Assembly (NCBI GenBank): GCA_020746875.1
Contig: JAGTJL010000001.1
Location: 1,054,001 to 1,118,000, forward strand
Direction: 5' to 3'
DNA from: Rhexocercosporidium sp. MPI-PUGE-AT-0058
Lineage: Eukaryota; Ascomycota; Leotiomycetes; Helotiales
Length of the DNA stretch: 64,000 nucleotides
The translations under genes and the position numbers were made by a program. The notes beneath the pieces were generated by a model. The model did not search any database. It was not told the DNA's origin and saw only the letters and a program-made list of their open reading frames with translations. Shown in pieces: positions 23,555 through 36,300 of this stretch. Position 1 is the first letter of the stretch. Every line of letters begins with the position of its first letter.

Positions 23555-26314
23555 ATGCCACAAGAGGCTCCCGAGTTTCATACAAAGACTTTGTCACCGA
23601 TCTCTCCCCTTCCAGTCCATCCAGCCGAGCCATCGAACATACCTGTTCTTCGAAATCAGATCGACCCCATCTTCAACATGACTTCGACGCATCTTGATCC
23701 TACCCCTCCCTCCCCAGCTGTAGCTGCCCCAGCAGAGCCCATACTCGAATCCATACCAGAAGTGAAGCCCGATTCCCCATCAGCCGAGTCGAGCTTTTCC
23801 GACGCATACAAGGAGGAAGCAGAGGAGACAAAGGAAGACAAGACGGACGCAAATGTCAACCAAAGCTCAGATGTCAGCGATGACTATGCTATGACATTTG
23901 ATTCTGATGGAGAGGAACGCACAGATAGTCGGGATATAGCACAGGCAATCATTGAGCCAGAGTCAACATCTCTGCCTGTTCAGACTCCTCTACCTTCTTC
24001 TACTACTGCTCCAGCCGACACCACCCTCGCCCAAAATGCCTTCCAACCAGGCCCAGTTGCCCTCCCTACCCTTCCCAGCCCTTCTTCTACCCTCCCACCT
24101 ACCACCCACACATCCGAGGCCTCTGATGGCAGTACAACCCAAACCTCGACGGACGCAACAGAAAATGTACCAGACAAATACGAAGCCATTGTGAGTGGCG
24201 ACATTGATATCCAGCAGCTGCTGGACAATATCACGGCCAATGCTGAAAAGAATGATTCGGCTGCTGCTGCCACTACACCAACCATCCAGCCATCTGCATC
24301 CCTCCCAAAAGCTAGCTCCGGGCTCCCCAGCCATTCGAGTCTGCCTCCACGTCCTAACATTCCCCAGAAGCGACCTTATGATGATTCTCAAAAATATCAT
24401 GCAAATACTCCAGGTCTCCCACCCGCCGCTAGCTCATACAGACCTCCTGGTGTTGCTCCAGCTCTAGTTGCTGCTGGCGCTCCAGGTACGTCTACTGACC
24501 CTAGAGGCGGGCTCCCCCCTCCACCAACAGCATCCTTCCGGGCCCCTCCCCCCTCCACACATAACTCCACCACCCAGGCTTCATACTCCGGGATCAATCG
24601 TTTGTCTGCTGCCCCGGGTCAGAAGGCTCAAAGTGTTGGATCCCAGGAGGAGGCTGATGAACTAGATGCAAAATGGGGTCCTGAGGTCCAGAAGGTTTAT
24701 GATCAGTTTCTCGAAAATGAACGAATGTATGTTACGGAAGGACTATGGGATAGGTTCCCGCTCAATTCTCGACTTTTTATAGGTACGCCAACAATGTTGT
24801 GAATTTGCAAGACATGAACTGACAGTTTCGAACAGGAAACCTTCCAAGCGAGAAGGTCACTAAGCGAGATATTTTCCATGTTTTCCATTCTTATGGCAAG
24901 ATTGCTCAGATTTCTATTAAGCAAGCTTATGGCTTTGTGCAATTCCATGACAGCTCAGCTTGCTTTTTAGCTCTTGACCGTGAACAGGGAGCAGAAGTCA
25001 GAGGAAAGAGAATGCGTAAGCCGGAGATTAACGATTCGTGAACTTTGTGCTAACCTTTGTTTAGATTTGGAAATCTCGAAGCCACAGAAGAACACTCGCA
25101 ACGCATCGACCGCCGGCCCAGCCCCCGTGCGTAGATCAAGATCGCCAGATTATTCCAGAGGAGGCATGCCCGAACGTGGTGGTCGCCACTTGCAAGGAAG
25201 TCGAAATGGTGACCGAAACGTCGAGCGATATGATACCCGATCTGGTCCTGTTATGCGATCAGATGAATATGGACGTCCACTTCGCATTCGAGATGACTAT
25301 CGCCCTGTCAGACAAGTAACTCCACCAAGAGGAAACACTCGCAGCCGAGATGACTATGCTCCTCGTCGGGATTCTTACGAAGGTCGTGAGAGACGCCGAA
25401 GTCGTTCACCAGGTTTTGGCCATAGGGATAACGGACGATATAGAGAGCGAAGCTTGAGCCCTCAAGCTCGTGAGGCCATGGAAGACGATGACCTGCAGAT
25501 TCCCCGACGCGACCCACGAACCGTTCCTGACGTCCAGATCATCCTGCTAGATCAACTCGATCGGGCCTTTGTCTCTTGGGTTGAAACGGAGATGCGCAAT
25601 CGAGGCGTCAATGTTGAAGTCATGTTTCTCAGTCCCAGACTCCCGCTCCAAGCGGTCATCCGAAGACAAATTATCGAAGGAGTTCATGCCGTTTCAAAGC
25701 TCGACATGAGATCCCAGAACAACAGCAAGATTCCCCTTCAAGTATTCGATCGCCAAGGTGGAGCCAACAACGTTCGATTCGACGAGTATCAAGACCTTGA
25801 TCCAAAGATTGCTGCAGAGCTTGTCCTGCGCGCCAAACACACTCCGCCACAAGTCCAACAACCACAAGCATATGCTCAACCGCAGTATGCACCCGTCCAG
25901 CCACCTTACCAACAACCAGCTCCTGCAGCAGCGACCCCCAATCTTGCCAGTCTGGTCGGTCAATTAGACAACGCAACCTTGCAAAAGCTCCTAAGCACTC
26001 TCCAACCTCAACAACAACAAAATGGTCATGCTGTAGCAGCTAACTCGTCAATTGACCTCGCTGGTCTCCTCGGTGGATTCGCACCACAACAACCACCACC
26101 TCAGCAGCAGCAGAGCTACCAACCCCAGCCTCAAGCCCAAGCTCCTGCTGATCCATACGCCAGTCTCGCCAACAACCCTGCCCTAGCTGCTATCCTAGGA
26201 AACGGTGCTCCAGCTCAACAACGACAACCCGTACAAGCCCAGGCCCAACCAGCACCCCAACAATTGGAGCAAGTCCAGAATATCATGGCTCAACTCGCTA
26301 GGTTCCGGCAATGA
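23555..26314 (+). CDS. NAB3-like RRM RNA-binding protein
   Basis: Exons 23555-24782, 24836-25015 and 25065-26314 give about 885 residues. The N-terminal 390 residues are acidic and Ser/Pro/Thr-rich. An RRM covers about 405-472, with RNP-2 RLFIGNL and an RNP-1-like element YGFVQFHD. An Arg/Ser/Asp-rich region follows, then a helical domain (VQIILLDQLDRAFVSWVETE) and a Gln/Pro-rich C-terminus with conserved helices (NLASLVGQLDNATLQKLLSTLQ region and ALAAILGN). This order matches fungal Nab3, which with Nrd1 terminates and surveys non-coding RNA in the nucleus. The ATG at 23555 is the first in frame; 23678 is an alternative. Both introns sit at the edges of the RRM exon. Confidence 0.8.
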
Positions 26315-26857
26315 ACGATGAAATTGAAATTGAATACGACAGTCACGAACACGCCAGCCAGTCAGGAGTTGCCGGGGCGTTTATTTTGCTTGACTATTTG
26401 GCGTTTTTGAGGCTGGCTATACCGTCGATGGCAACAAATTATGGAGTTTGCGGTGATAATTTGTTTTGGTGGCTAGATGGGCGAATGCATTGCGGATGTG
26501 GTAATTTCCTTCTCTTCTTCTATGACTACAGTACATTGGAGAAGACTTTTATGATACAGGAGCGCCTTGAGGCTCTCTTCAGAATTCTTCACTCCACTTT
26601 TCCCGGGACTTCTGTTTCCTCAAGTATGACAACTGCAAAGGCTGCTCTTTAACGAGCTATACAAATGGTGCTCTATTCTACAGCTTTGTACATAGCGAGT
26701 CTTGATGGTTAGTCCATGGACATGCCAGCTGGCAAGTAATAAAAGTTACTCCTTCGTCTCTCTGGTACCGATCTTGATTGTGACTGATTGTGAGGGTCTC
26801 GGTGCCTGATCGAGGGGCTTATATGTGTTTGACGATGTAGTGTGATGGCCGTGAGTT
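26315..26857. other. Convergent 3' region
   Basis: This lies between the 3' ends of the NAB3-like and LETM1-like genes. A 113-codon plus-strand frame overlaps the NAB3-like stop region but has no domain and is most likely 3' UTR. Confidence 0.5.
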
Positions 26858-27974
26858 TCACAGCTTTGCCTTCACATCTGATGCTTTGATCGGCCAAGCC
26901 GAAGGTCTAGTCAAGTCAGTTGCATCCCATAAATAAGAGTCCAAGCATCATACCTCGTCAAAAGCAGCCTCTCCACAGAAACCTTCTCCCTCGACTTCAA
27001 CCAAGCACTCAACTCCCCCTTCATGCCCTTCCCCTCCCTCCCAAGAATATCCACCCCCCTCTCCACAAGCGCCATTCTCACCTCCTCAGCACCCATATCC
27101 TTAACACCGCCCGCCCTCAAAATCAACCTATCATCCATCTCCAAATATTCCACCCTCCTCTGAACTTTCCTCCTCAAAATCCCGGTCGGCAACCCAGGCA
27201 GCTGTCCCCCCAGATAATCCCACATACTCGAACATAACCCCAAACTCCAACTAATATGCAACAACTGCATGCGATCCAACGCCTGCACCCCTCCCTTCCC
27301 GTCAGGCAATCTCGCCGTCAAATTCCGGAACGATATCCTCCTCCTCTCCTCAAGCTTCGCCCGATCCGACTGGATCTGCTTTGGAATCCTACACGTCCAC
27401 GGCACGATGCCCGTCAACACAATCACAACCAGGGGCGTCAACTCGCCACACACGAGCAGCACGAGCGCGAACATGGGCACGCGCTTCACATCGTGCCAGT
27501 TGCGTGTCAGCAGTTGGAACTCAGTGCGTGTTAGAGCGTTGGCCTTTATGGCCGAGGAGAGCGAGGAGGAGTGCTGGTTGTCGAGACGGGCTTGGAGCGT
27601 CCGGGAAAGTTTGTAGTTTGTGTAGATGTTCTTGATGCCGGTTTTGTAGAAGGCGAGGTAGGCTTTCCCGAGGGTGAGGAGGTGGGCGGGGAGGGATTGG
27701 GAGGGTTGCCGCGAGGGGGGTGGAGGGGTGCTGGGAGGGTTGTGGGAGGGCCGTTGACGGGGTGGGTCTTGATCTGGAGGGGGGTGTTGGTTTTTTCGGG
27801 TTTGGAGGTTGTTGATGCGTATCGGAGGAGGAGAGTGGTTGATCTGGATCTTATGGCAGGGGAACTGGTGTGGAGGGCACTCTTGCAAGTGAAGCGTGGT
27901 GAGAAGCGGCTCTGGACGCTGCCCTTGTTTTGGGAGGTGGTGCGCAGAAAGCGCAAGGTGGTGGTGGTGTTCAT
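26858..27974 (-). CDS. LETM1-domain mitochondrial inner-membrane protein, apparent frameshift
   Basis: The ATG at 27974 opens a frame with a classic mitochondrial presequence (MNTTTTLRFLRTTSQNKG, then RFSPRFTCKSALHTSSP). The LETM1 domain is in another frame, beginning near 27750-27690 (LLTLGKAYLAFYKTGIKNIY), with a membrane segment around MFALVLLVCGELTPLVVIVL and the ribosome-binding-like region to ERLLLTR. A 47-nt intron (26907-26953) joins a last exon ending PIKASDVKAKL. No intron can bridge the two frames, because the overlap is C-rich and lacks usable GT sites. One extra base there would give 356 residues. The family (Mdm38/Ylh47) acts in K+/H+ exchange and mitoribosome binding. A sequencing error in a C-run, a recent mutation and programmed frameshifting are all possible. 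Confidence 0.7.
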
Positions 27975-28312
27975 TGCATTAGCCTGAGTAATGAAACAGA
28001 TAAAAGTACAATTGAGAAAAGGTAGGAAAGAAGGAGAAATGCAGAGAGAAAGCGCTGGTACACATACAGACCGAGGCAAGGTAAATAAATTATTTCGTTG
28101 ACGTTGACAAGATCTACAGGGATTACATCTAGCGTTCCCGCTGCTGGAACCGGGCTTGCAGCATCCCGCGGACACCGGAACTGGGCGAGTGGAATGAGAT
28201 ATACGTGCTGGTATGAGATGTTCTGCTGTGAATGGAGCAACCGAAACTTGCGTCTAGATCTGTTTGTTTCTGATATCAGGTTCCGGACTCCCTGGTGGAT
28301 TGGATATTCCAA

Positions 28313-28834
28313 GTCGAATTGAACATAATTTCAAACCACAAACTCCAAATTTCTCAGGTTTGTAATAAAGCGTTCAGGTAGTCACTTTTTATTTACTGGA
28401 GTGCGTCTTTCATATTTTATCAAATCCGCAACTATTCGAATCTGTCCGGGCTTGGTTGACACCCCTGTGAAGATCGCTTCGCCAAAGCTTCTTGTTTTCC
28501 GAGCCAACCAGAGAGTTTCGAATGGCACCTCTCGAATCCGTGTCAGTTTCGGAGACCGCATCAACTCCGGAAATCTTGTCAGCACCGGCTACGTCTCCGA
28601 TAGCTTCGTCTTATCTGTCTTTAGATTAAATCTGGCTTGAAGAGCTGAGAACCTGTTAATTGGTCTGATCAATCACAAATCCATTGTGCTGGAAGGAATC
28701 CGGGTTTGAAGCCCATTGATAAGCAGCGTCTCGCTAAAGTGACATTACAGAGTCCGGAAGAGTGACTTCAACACCTCACTTGTCCTCTCATACACCGCCA
28801 TCTTTCTCCCTTTGAGAGATACACAATCTACACC
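28313..28834. other. Intergenic, promoter of the ferric-reductase-like gene
   Basis: No supported gene was found. Small open frames on both strands near 28380-28640 have no domain. The last 60 nt before 28835 form a typical CT-rich leader ending in CACC before ATG. Confidence 0.45.
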
Positions 28835-30879
28835 ATGGCCTGGCCTTACAAAATCATCCTAGAGCTCACCGAAGAAGAAAAACACAGCCGGCGAGTCCTC
28901 CTTGACAGATACGGAGTCTACGCCCAACTATCCGCTCTTATCCCAATCTTATGTTACCAGCTGTACCGACTAGCTATCTGGGTGTCGTTCGCCAGACGAA
29001 GGTCCAAGGTTAGCTATTCTGAGGTTCCGAGCTCGCCGATATCGAAGCATGGGAGGGATTCGAAGACAGGGGGTGTGGTCATGAGGTGGAGGGTATTCAG
29101 GTGGTGGCTTGGTGGTGAGGTTGCGGAGGGGTGGGGGATTAGAGGACAGTGGATTGCGGGGGTTGTTTGGGGAGGTTGGTTGTTGTTTTTGTGTGGGAAG
29201 GAGACGGGTGAAGGTACGTTTCTTGTTTCATTTCGCATTGTTATATGATGCTATTTTATGTTTCCGTATTGCTTGAGTCGTTCTGAATGGTTCAAGTGTT
29301 TGGTAAGGTCCTGTCTGTCTCCTATATTTCATATTCTCTGGTTCTAATTTCACGTAACCTTGCTCTACCGGCCTTTTTTTTTGGTAGCTCTATTCTTGCG
29401 GTTCCCCTAAATTGTCTTACTTTGAACTTCTCCAGTCGTTTTTGGTCACACGATAGTTAGCTTGTACAACCTGTCAAAATGTAGGTCTAACGTCAACTAG
29501 ACTATCTTCATATCACCAAGCGATTCGGAGTGGTAGCAGCTTCTCAACTACCAATACACTACATGCTATCGATGAAATCTCTCTACTCGCCTCTAGCCTT
29601 CGCCTTCCGAACTTCCCATGAAGAGCTCAACCCTTGGCATCGAATATCTGGCCGTATCATCTACAGCCTCTTGATATGCCACGCTTCATGGTACATGAAC
29701 TTCTTCATCCAAGTAGGCGTTCTCCAAAAGCGTCTCGCAGCACCAGTTGTCATCATCGGGGTCCTAGGCTTTGCAATGCTCACTCTCCTCGCCACCACAA
29801 GTCTTGAGGTGGTACGCAGATGGAGCTACAGAGCATTCTTCGTCTGCCATCTCATCATTGGAGTAACACTCATGCCCCTTCTCTTCTTCCACGCCAAACC
29901 ACTCCGCATCTACGTAATCGAAGCACTAGCACTCTTCATCTTCGACATCGTATGCCGAAAACTTGACACCATCACTGGATTCGCAGCCGTCACCCAAGTC
30001 CCCAACACCAAACTCGTCAAACTCACCATCCCCGTCCCACAATCTAAGATCCACCGCTTCGCAGCTGCTCCAGGACAACATGTATACCTACAGATCCCAC
30101 CTGAAAGCACACCAGCAAACACAAGCTCTCCGTCCATCCACGATCTATGCTACAACCCCTTCACCATCGCCTCCGTCTCCTCATCCGACGTAACGCTCGT
30201 GCTACGCACACTAAACGGCCCTACAACGAAGGCAATCGACAATCTCTCACAACTCACCAAAGCTCGACCACCCCTCAACATCGAGGGGCCAATGGGTTCA
30301 AGTCGCCATTTCCCGAATCTGGCGAGGGATTATGATAGGATTTTGCTGGTAGCGGGTGGGGTGGGCGCTACGTTTATTATGCCGATTTATAGATCCGTGC
30401 AGGAACATTTGATTACGGAGGGGAAGAGTCCCGATCGAGCTACGTTTGCGTGGTCGATGAGGGCTACTGCTGAAGCTGCGTGGGCCGTTGATACTGAAAG
30501 AGACACTGGAAATGACAATGAGCCCGACTCTAGAACCGGTGGTTTATCCGACGATGAGAATCTCAAGATCTACCTCACGAACGGATTCCTCGCTGAGGGC
30601 AATCACGGCGACGAAGAACTATTACCTGTGGATGGTAGTGTAGAGATGTCTGATTTGCAGAGGGGCGATGAGGAGGTGAAGGGTGTCAGGGTTACGCGTA
30701 GGCAGAGACCTGATCTGAAGGTTCTTGTTGATGAGGCTTTTCGGATGGGCAGGGAGGAAAGTGTCGCGGTTCTTGTGTGTGGGCCGAAGAGTATGGCGAG
30801 GGAGTTGAGGGGGCATGTTGGGGCTTGGGTTGGGAGGGGGAGGGATGTGTGGTTCCATGATGAGAGTTTTGGGTGGTGA
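28835..30879 (+). CDS. Ferric-reductase-like transmembrane flavo-oxidoreductase
   Basis: Exons 28835-29213 and 29501-30879 give about 585 residues. The 287-nt intron restores GE-DYLHITKRFGVVAASQLP, the family's helix-3 entry. The ferric-reductase domain carries paired histidines on helices (WHRISGRIIYSLLICHASW and CHLIIGVTLMPLLFFHA) expected to bind two hemes. An FAD-binding beta barrel follows (GQHVYLQIP, then NPFTIAS) and an NADPH domain with LLVAGGVGATFIMP and a C-terminal VCGPKSMARELR. A large acidic insertion (about 480-525) splits the nucleotide-binding region, as in many fungal Fre-like proteins. It would move electrons from NADPH across a membrane; metalloreductase activity is inferred from family. 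It is not next to an iron permease. Confidence 0.88.
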
Positions 30880-31656
30880 TTTCTGTAGGTGATGGGCGGG
30901 CTCAGAATCAAGGTGGGATTGAATGCAATTGAGTAGACTAGAATATTGAATGTTTGGTTCAAGATGAGGAGTATGTGATGGTTCAACAAGCAATAACTTT
31001 GCAGCCTTTGCAAGCGTATTTGAATATTTTATGACAATCCTATTCTATCCATAGCCATAAGTTAAGGAATAAAATCTAGACTTGGAAACTGACACCTTCA
31101 AGAGAATTTGTATGCATACCGTATTCTGGCTTGGAAGCCTGGTATTAATATTTGCATTCAATGAGCCAACGAGCAAGGTCTATTAGTCTACTCCGACGAG
31201 ACTTCGTCGGCACGAAGGGCTGTAGGGAACACCACTGTGATACTAAGTAGGCAGACCGTTCAAGAGAAGTAGTTAGAGAACGTGATCCAAGTCTAAGAGG
31301 TATAACTCGGAAGCTGTATTGGATTGTGTAAACGAGCCGGCTTATTTTACAACCCTGGTAGTAGAGTAGAATTTCCAGGGAGCCGATTGAGGAGACTGTC
31401 CTTAGCTTTCAGCACATTGCCATTCTGAATACAGCTTTTCCAATTGAAAGTGTCCCAAAAGCGGTCGACACATTTTGACTCTTACAGATTGTCATCCCGT
31501 AGGTTGTCTTCAGTTCAGCCATAAAGCACTACGTACAAAACAACACTGTACAATACTTGCACATCTCACGCTTGCTTGAGTAGAAGTCTCAACGAAATGA
31601 ATCTCGCTCCGAACTCCAGCAAAGTAAAGCAATCCATAATATCGTAACACATCTCC
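30880..31656. other. Convergent 3' region, no gene seen
   Basis: This is about 780 nt between the ferric-reductase-like gene and the VanZ-like gene, which end toward each other. No coding or RNA feature was identified. Confidence 0.5.
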
Positions 31657-32376
31657 TCAATCAGCCCTCTTCTTCGTCTCCCCCTCCAAATCACCCGCAC
31701 TACTCGCACTCGGCGTCTTCAGACCCTCTCCCTCCGCACTATCCGTCCCAGTCGCATGCTCATCCTCATCCCATCCATCCTCAAGATTCTCATCCCAATT
31801 ATCCACCTCCTCCTCCACGGTCCTCTGCACAGGCGTAACCCTCACCTCTCCACTCTCCTGCGCGCCCACCCCCACCCCCTCACCAAGCTCCAGATCCTCC
31901 TCCTCCCCAGAAACAGCCTGGTAATGCTTCGCCAACCGTTTCCTCTCCAACATCCGCACATGATACCATGAACTCAGACCCAACGCGCCCAGACTCCCCA
32001 CCACATTAGCCACGATATCGTAGAAATCGAAATCCCTCCCATTGGGCAGGAACTCCTGCAGGAACTCCGAGCCGACCCCGAGGAGCCCGGTGCAGGTTAC
32101 GAGGGTCAGGTTGAGGGTGCGCCGGCGGGAGGTGTCGAGGATCCAGTAGAAGCAGGTGGTGAGGATGAAGAAGGTTAGGAAGTGGAGGAGTTTGTCGTCG
32201 ATGAGGGGCGAGATTTGGAGGGAGGAGAGGCCGGCGTAGGCGGCTGTTGCGGCGAGGAAGAGGAATGCTCCTGTGTATGGGGAGGTGAGGTTAGCTTTTG
32301 AGGTTTGGGGAGAGTGGTCTGAGGAGGAGGGAGGGAGGGAGGGGAGCGGACCTGCGAAGGGAAGTCGTATTCTCAT
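31657..32376 (-). CDS. VanZ-like membrane protein
   Basis: This is a single-exon gene of 239 residues. Four hydrophobic segments are visible: TGAFLFLAATAAYAGLSS, LLHFLTFFILTTCFYWIL, LTLVTCTGLLGVGSEFL and IVANVVGSLGALGLSSW. The pattern DKLLHF...E(F)LQEFLPNGRDFDFYDIVANVVGS is the VanZ-like family signature (conserved H in TM2, E-x-x-Q-x-x-x-x-x-R-x-x-x-x-x-D...N-x-x-G). The C-terminal 90 residues are acidic and probably cytosolic. The ATG at 32376 was chosen because it begins a short positive leader before TM1; the same frame is open further upstream, but that extension is low complexity. Biochemical function in fungi is unknown. Confidence 0.85.
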   Translation of the reverse strand: MRIRLPFAGPLPSLPPSSSDHSPQTSKANLTSPYTGAFLFLAATAAYAGLSSLQISPLIDDKLLHFLTFFILTTCFYWILDTSRRRTLNLTLVTCTGLLGVGSEFLQEFLPNGRDFDFYDIVANVVGSLGALGLSSWYHVRMLERKRLAKHYQAVSGEEEDLELGEGVGVGAQESGEVRVTPVQRTVEEEVDNWDENLEDGWDEDEHATGTDSAEGEGLKTPSASSAGDLEGETKKRAD

Positions 32377-33397
32377 TTTGGGTGGGTTGTGGTTTTTATG
32401 ATTGTGAGAGGTGCTGTGGCATCTCTCTATGCTTCTCAATGCTGGGTTTGAGGGTGTTTGGAGAGAGTTGGAGGTAGAGTGGAATCGTGTTTGTTTTAGG
32501 TAGCACTCAGGTCGTTGGTTGGTGGTTGATGACAAGGTACGAGGTGATCGTAGGAGTAGAGGAGGACAGGATGATTGCGCGGGGTTCGTATTGTCCAAGC
32601 TCCAGGCTTGGGGTAAGATTATGTATAAGTGTTGTCTGTTGAAAGAGTGGTGTGGTTGAGAGCTGTGTCTAGATGGAACTGAAGCTGGGAGCTGTACAAG
32701 AGAGGAGTAAGGCACAGTTGATGTGGCTTGAGGAGAATATGTCATATGCGGGACTTCTCCAACTCGTACTTTCTAGAATCACTTCCTCTTCGCGGCGATT
32801 CAAATGTTTAAATGTTGTAGAATCTGCTATCAGTAGAATACAGCTGAAACTAGGGATTTCAAAATCTATTAGGGACTGCCACTAGTAATTTTGTTATTCT
32901 CTTCTACTCTATGGTGTAGCTTGCCATTTTCATGTTCTGTCTAACTCCGCGACCCCAAGCGAGGACTGAGGATCAACAGTGATGCAAGTGGCCGAATGAA
33001 CATAGTGATTAATTCGTAAACCTTAAACGCCCGATCTGATAGAAAAAGAATCTAGAATCGCATGTGAATAAAGAGAGTATAGAGGTTATTGTAGTGCGAG
33101 ATATATCAAATATTCATGGCTGGTGGTGAATGGCGGGTTGCACTTTGGCACTTTGTTAATGTCCACGCTAATCCGGCTTTGGCCCAGCATCCAGGTCTGC
33201 GTGATACCTCCGACGACCACCTCAAAAGTCGCGACGACAGACCAGGCCATCCGCAACGCGCCAAATCATCGAAATCATCCATTTTCGAGCATCGCCGGTT
33301 GGGACTCGATGAGGACAACACTCCCAAGATCCTGTTGAGGAGCATACACGTCGATTCCACGGTTTCGTGGCTTGTGGGCGCCTTATGAGGGGGTGCG
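32377..33397. promoter_or_regulatory. Divergent intergenic region between VanZ-like and SPT7
   Basis: This is a 1.0-kb interval between head-to-head genes. A G-rich run, GGAGGGAGGGAGGG, lies just inside the VanZ-like gene near 32327-32343. Open frames at 33106-33471 lack features and overlap the SPT7 start region. Confidence 0.4.
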
Positions 33398-36300
33398 ATG
33401 ATGTCGAGAATATCGAACGCCCAACCATGGAAATCATCGCAGTTCCTCAGCAATAACAACAGCAGCAACAAATCTCTGCTCCGCTATCGCGACGACAGCT
33501 TGACTCCCAGTATCGCAGGCCCCGATGATACCACAATGGTGGACTTGGCGCCGGCAATATACGATCCAGACAATGCGGAGGAGGAGCATCAGAGACAGCT
33601 GTTCAAGGATTTATATCTGCGGTCAGAAGCCAAAATCGCGGGTCTCTTTGGCGGTCGGGGATCACAGGAACAGGATGCTGCGGAGGATGATTCGGCCGCT
33701 GATGCGCAATTGGCAATAGAGGAATCCACCGCGGTGGAAGCTGCTGCGGTTGAGCAAGCACCAAAGAAGTCTGCGCGCACCATCGATGAGGACAACTACG
33801 ACGATGATGATGACGAGGAAGACGAAGATGATGGCGGCCAGGAATCGCCGCTGAAAAACAAAAGTGGAAATGCCCTGCTGTCTCCCTCGAAATCCGGCAG
33901 TTCTCCTGTATCCTCGGATGTATCCCCTACCAAACCAGCCGAATCCAGCAAAGACGAGACAGCGCCAGCAGAACCAAAGTCCTCCGAAGATGCGCGCAAG
34001 CAGTTGGAGGAAGCCAAAAAGGCTACAGAGGAGGCGGCTAAGCGCAGCTTCCATACACTATTCTACACCTTGGAGAATGACCGCATCGCTATGTTAGAGC
34101 AGCAGAAGCTAGAGGAGTCCGAGAAGCAGATCGATGCGGAGATGGACCATTCCGGCAATGCGAATAATGCGAATGGAGCTAATGGCGAACATCACGGATC
34201 CCTGAGTAGTGCCAACTTGGGTGCCTCGAGTTTGACACTGAAGCATCTCATTGCGCGGATCGACCTCAAGCGCGACCAGGTCCGAGCTTCGGATGCCGAG
34301 TTGCGATCGTTAATGAACGAAGTCCGCAAAAACAGAAGCAAATGGGCAAGCGAGGAAAATGTACACCAGGAGGAGCTTTACGAAGCTGCGGAAAAAGTCC
34401 TGAGCGAACTCAAGGCCATGACCGAGTATTCTGCCCCCTTCCTCACCCGAGTAAATAAAAGAGAGGCCCCGGATTACTACAATGGTAAAGAAACCGATTC
34501 CACTCCTGTAGCAGTATCTAACAAGAAACAGTTATCAAGCATCCTATGGATCTGGGGACCATGACCAAGAAGCTCAAGACGTTGACATACAAATCCAAGA
34601 AGGAATTTGTTGACGATCTGGACTTGATATGGAGCAATTGTCTGAAGTATAATGGTGACATTCAGCACCCGTTGCGGCGCAACGCAAATTCGATGCGAAA
34701 AGAAGCAGAGAAATTAGTACCTCTGATTCCTGATCTTGTGATTCGACCTAGAGCTGAAGTTGAAGCTGAGGAACGCCGCAAGCAGAATGGAGGCGAAGAT
34801 GATGCTGGTGATGATAGTGATGACGAGCCCATCATGTCTTCTCGAGGACGCAAGGCCGGAACCGGAGCCAAAGGTACAAAAGCCAGGAAAGCCCGGGAAG
34901 AAAGTACACCAGGGGTTGAGCAAAAGCCAACCCTCCAATTGAATGGCCTACTCGGCAGTATTGGAAATGATGGATCTGAAGCTGGGTTCGACGGGAGTCA
35001 AAACGGCTTTGCAACACCACCAATTGGATCCATAACACCGGGAGGCATCAATGGAGTCGCTGGACATGGAAGTCAAGCTGATGGGGACATTGATGGTCCG
35101 TCGATCAACGGAATGTCACTAGGCCAGGCACTTGGCGCTGCTGCAGATGATCTTCGAGAAGACGAGGAGTACAAAATTTGGAAGCAAGTAACCAAGAAGG
35201 ATAGAGCACTCATAGCCAAGGAAAGAAATCGACTCTTTAGAGGAGACAGACTCAACCCAGACGAACCCGCCTTGCTTCGATCCAAGGCGGGTATGAGAAG
35301 GTGGCTTCGTCAACAAAAGCAAGCGCAAACAGATGCATCCAGCTCAGATTCCAACGAGAAAGCCAAAGATGCCATCCAAGGGGTAGAAACTCTAGCCGAA
35401 GGAATGGAAGGTGAAGAGGAACGCATGATACCCGACTACTACGACTCACTTTCAGCAATTCCCGAAATCAACCCCAAACTTCAATGGATCGAAGATGCAG
35501 ATGGACAACTTGTAGACAGACGAGGAGAAGAATTTCTTCGAATGGTCCCACGTGGTTCCTTTCAGGCGCCCAAAAGTACTTTGGCTCAGAGAGTTGAAGC
35601 CAATATGAGGCAGATGCAAGAGACAAGAAAATTATGCTCCAAAATCGGCGTCATCAAACAGATGCAGTTACAGGCACAAGTATGTTGGCATATTTTTGAT
35701 TGATGGTTCCGTGCTAACATTGTGTAGATGTACAATAATCAATTCCCTAAGTACGAGCCCGAGCCTTTCGTAGAAGCCGACATTGAGCCTCATGTCACCT
35801 CCGACGATGGACCAATCATGGCTACGTGGGTTTGCAAGGCTGCTATGCAACGATCTATCGCGAAGCTCTGTTATCATGCTGGTTTTGAGGAGCTACAGCC
35901 AAGTGCTTTGGACGTCATCACTGATATCGCGGGTGACTTCTTCAGCAAACTTGCACAGTCCTTTAGTGTGTACCGAGAAACACCAAAGGTGCCAGCAATC
36001 GCAGCTCCTCTAGATGCCGGTGCAAAATGGCAGCCTCGATTCACCGACGAGGAAGTTGTTCTCCATACTCTCAGCGAGAATGGTATGGATGTCGAGGGTC
36101 TGGAGAATTATGTGAAGGATGATGTTGAGCGTCTTGGATCCAAGCTTGGAGTAATGCACGACCGCATGAAAGCTCATCTTTCCGATCTGCTGCGACCTGC
36201 ACTTGCTGATGGAGGTGCGGACGGATCTGGAGCTTTCAAGGATGGCAGTGAGCAGTTCGTTGGTGGAGACTTTGCCGAAGAGCTTGGTGAAGATTTCTTC

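Noticed and set aside
26311..26652. 113-codon plus-strand ORF overlapping the NAB3-like stop
   Set aside because: No domain. Position fits the 3' UTR.
33106..33471. 121-codon minus-strand ORF starting with a Leu run
   Set aside because: The poly-Leu is the antisense of a CAA/CAG repeat in the SPT7 start region, so it is a shadow.
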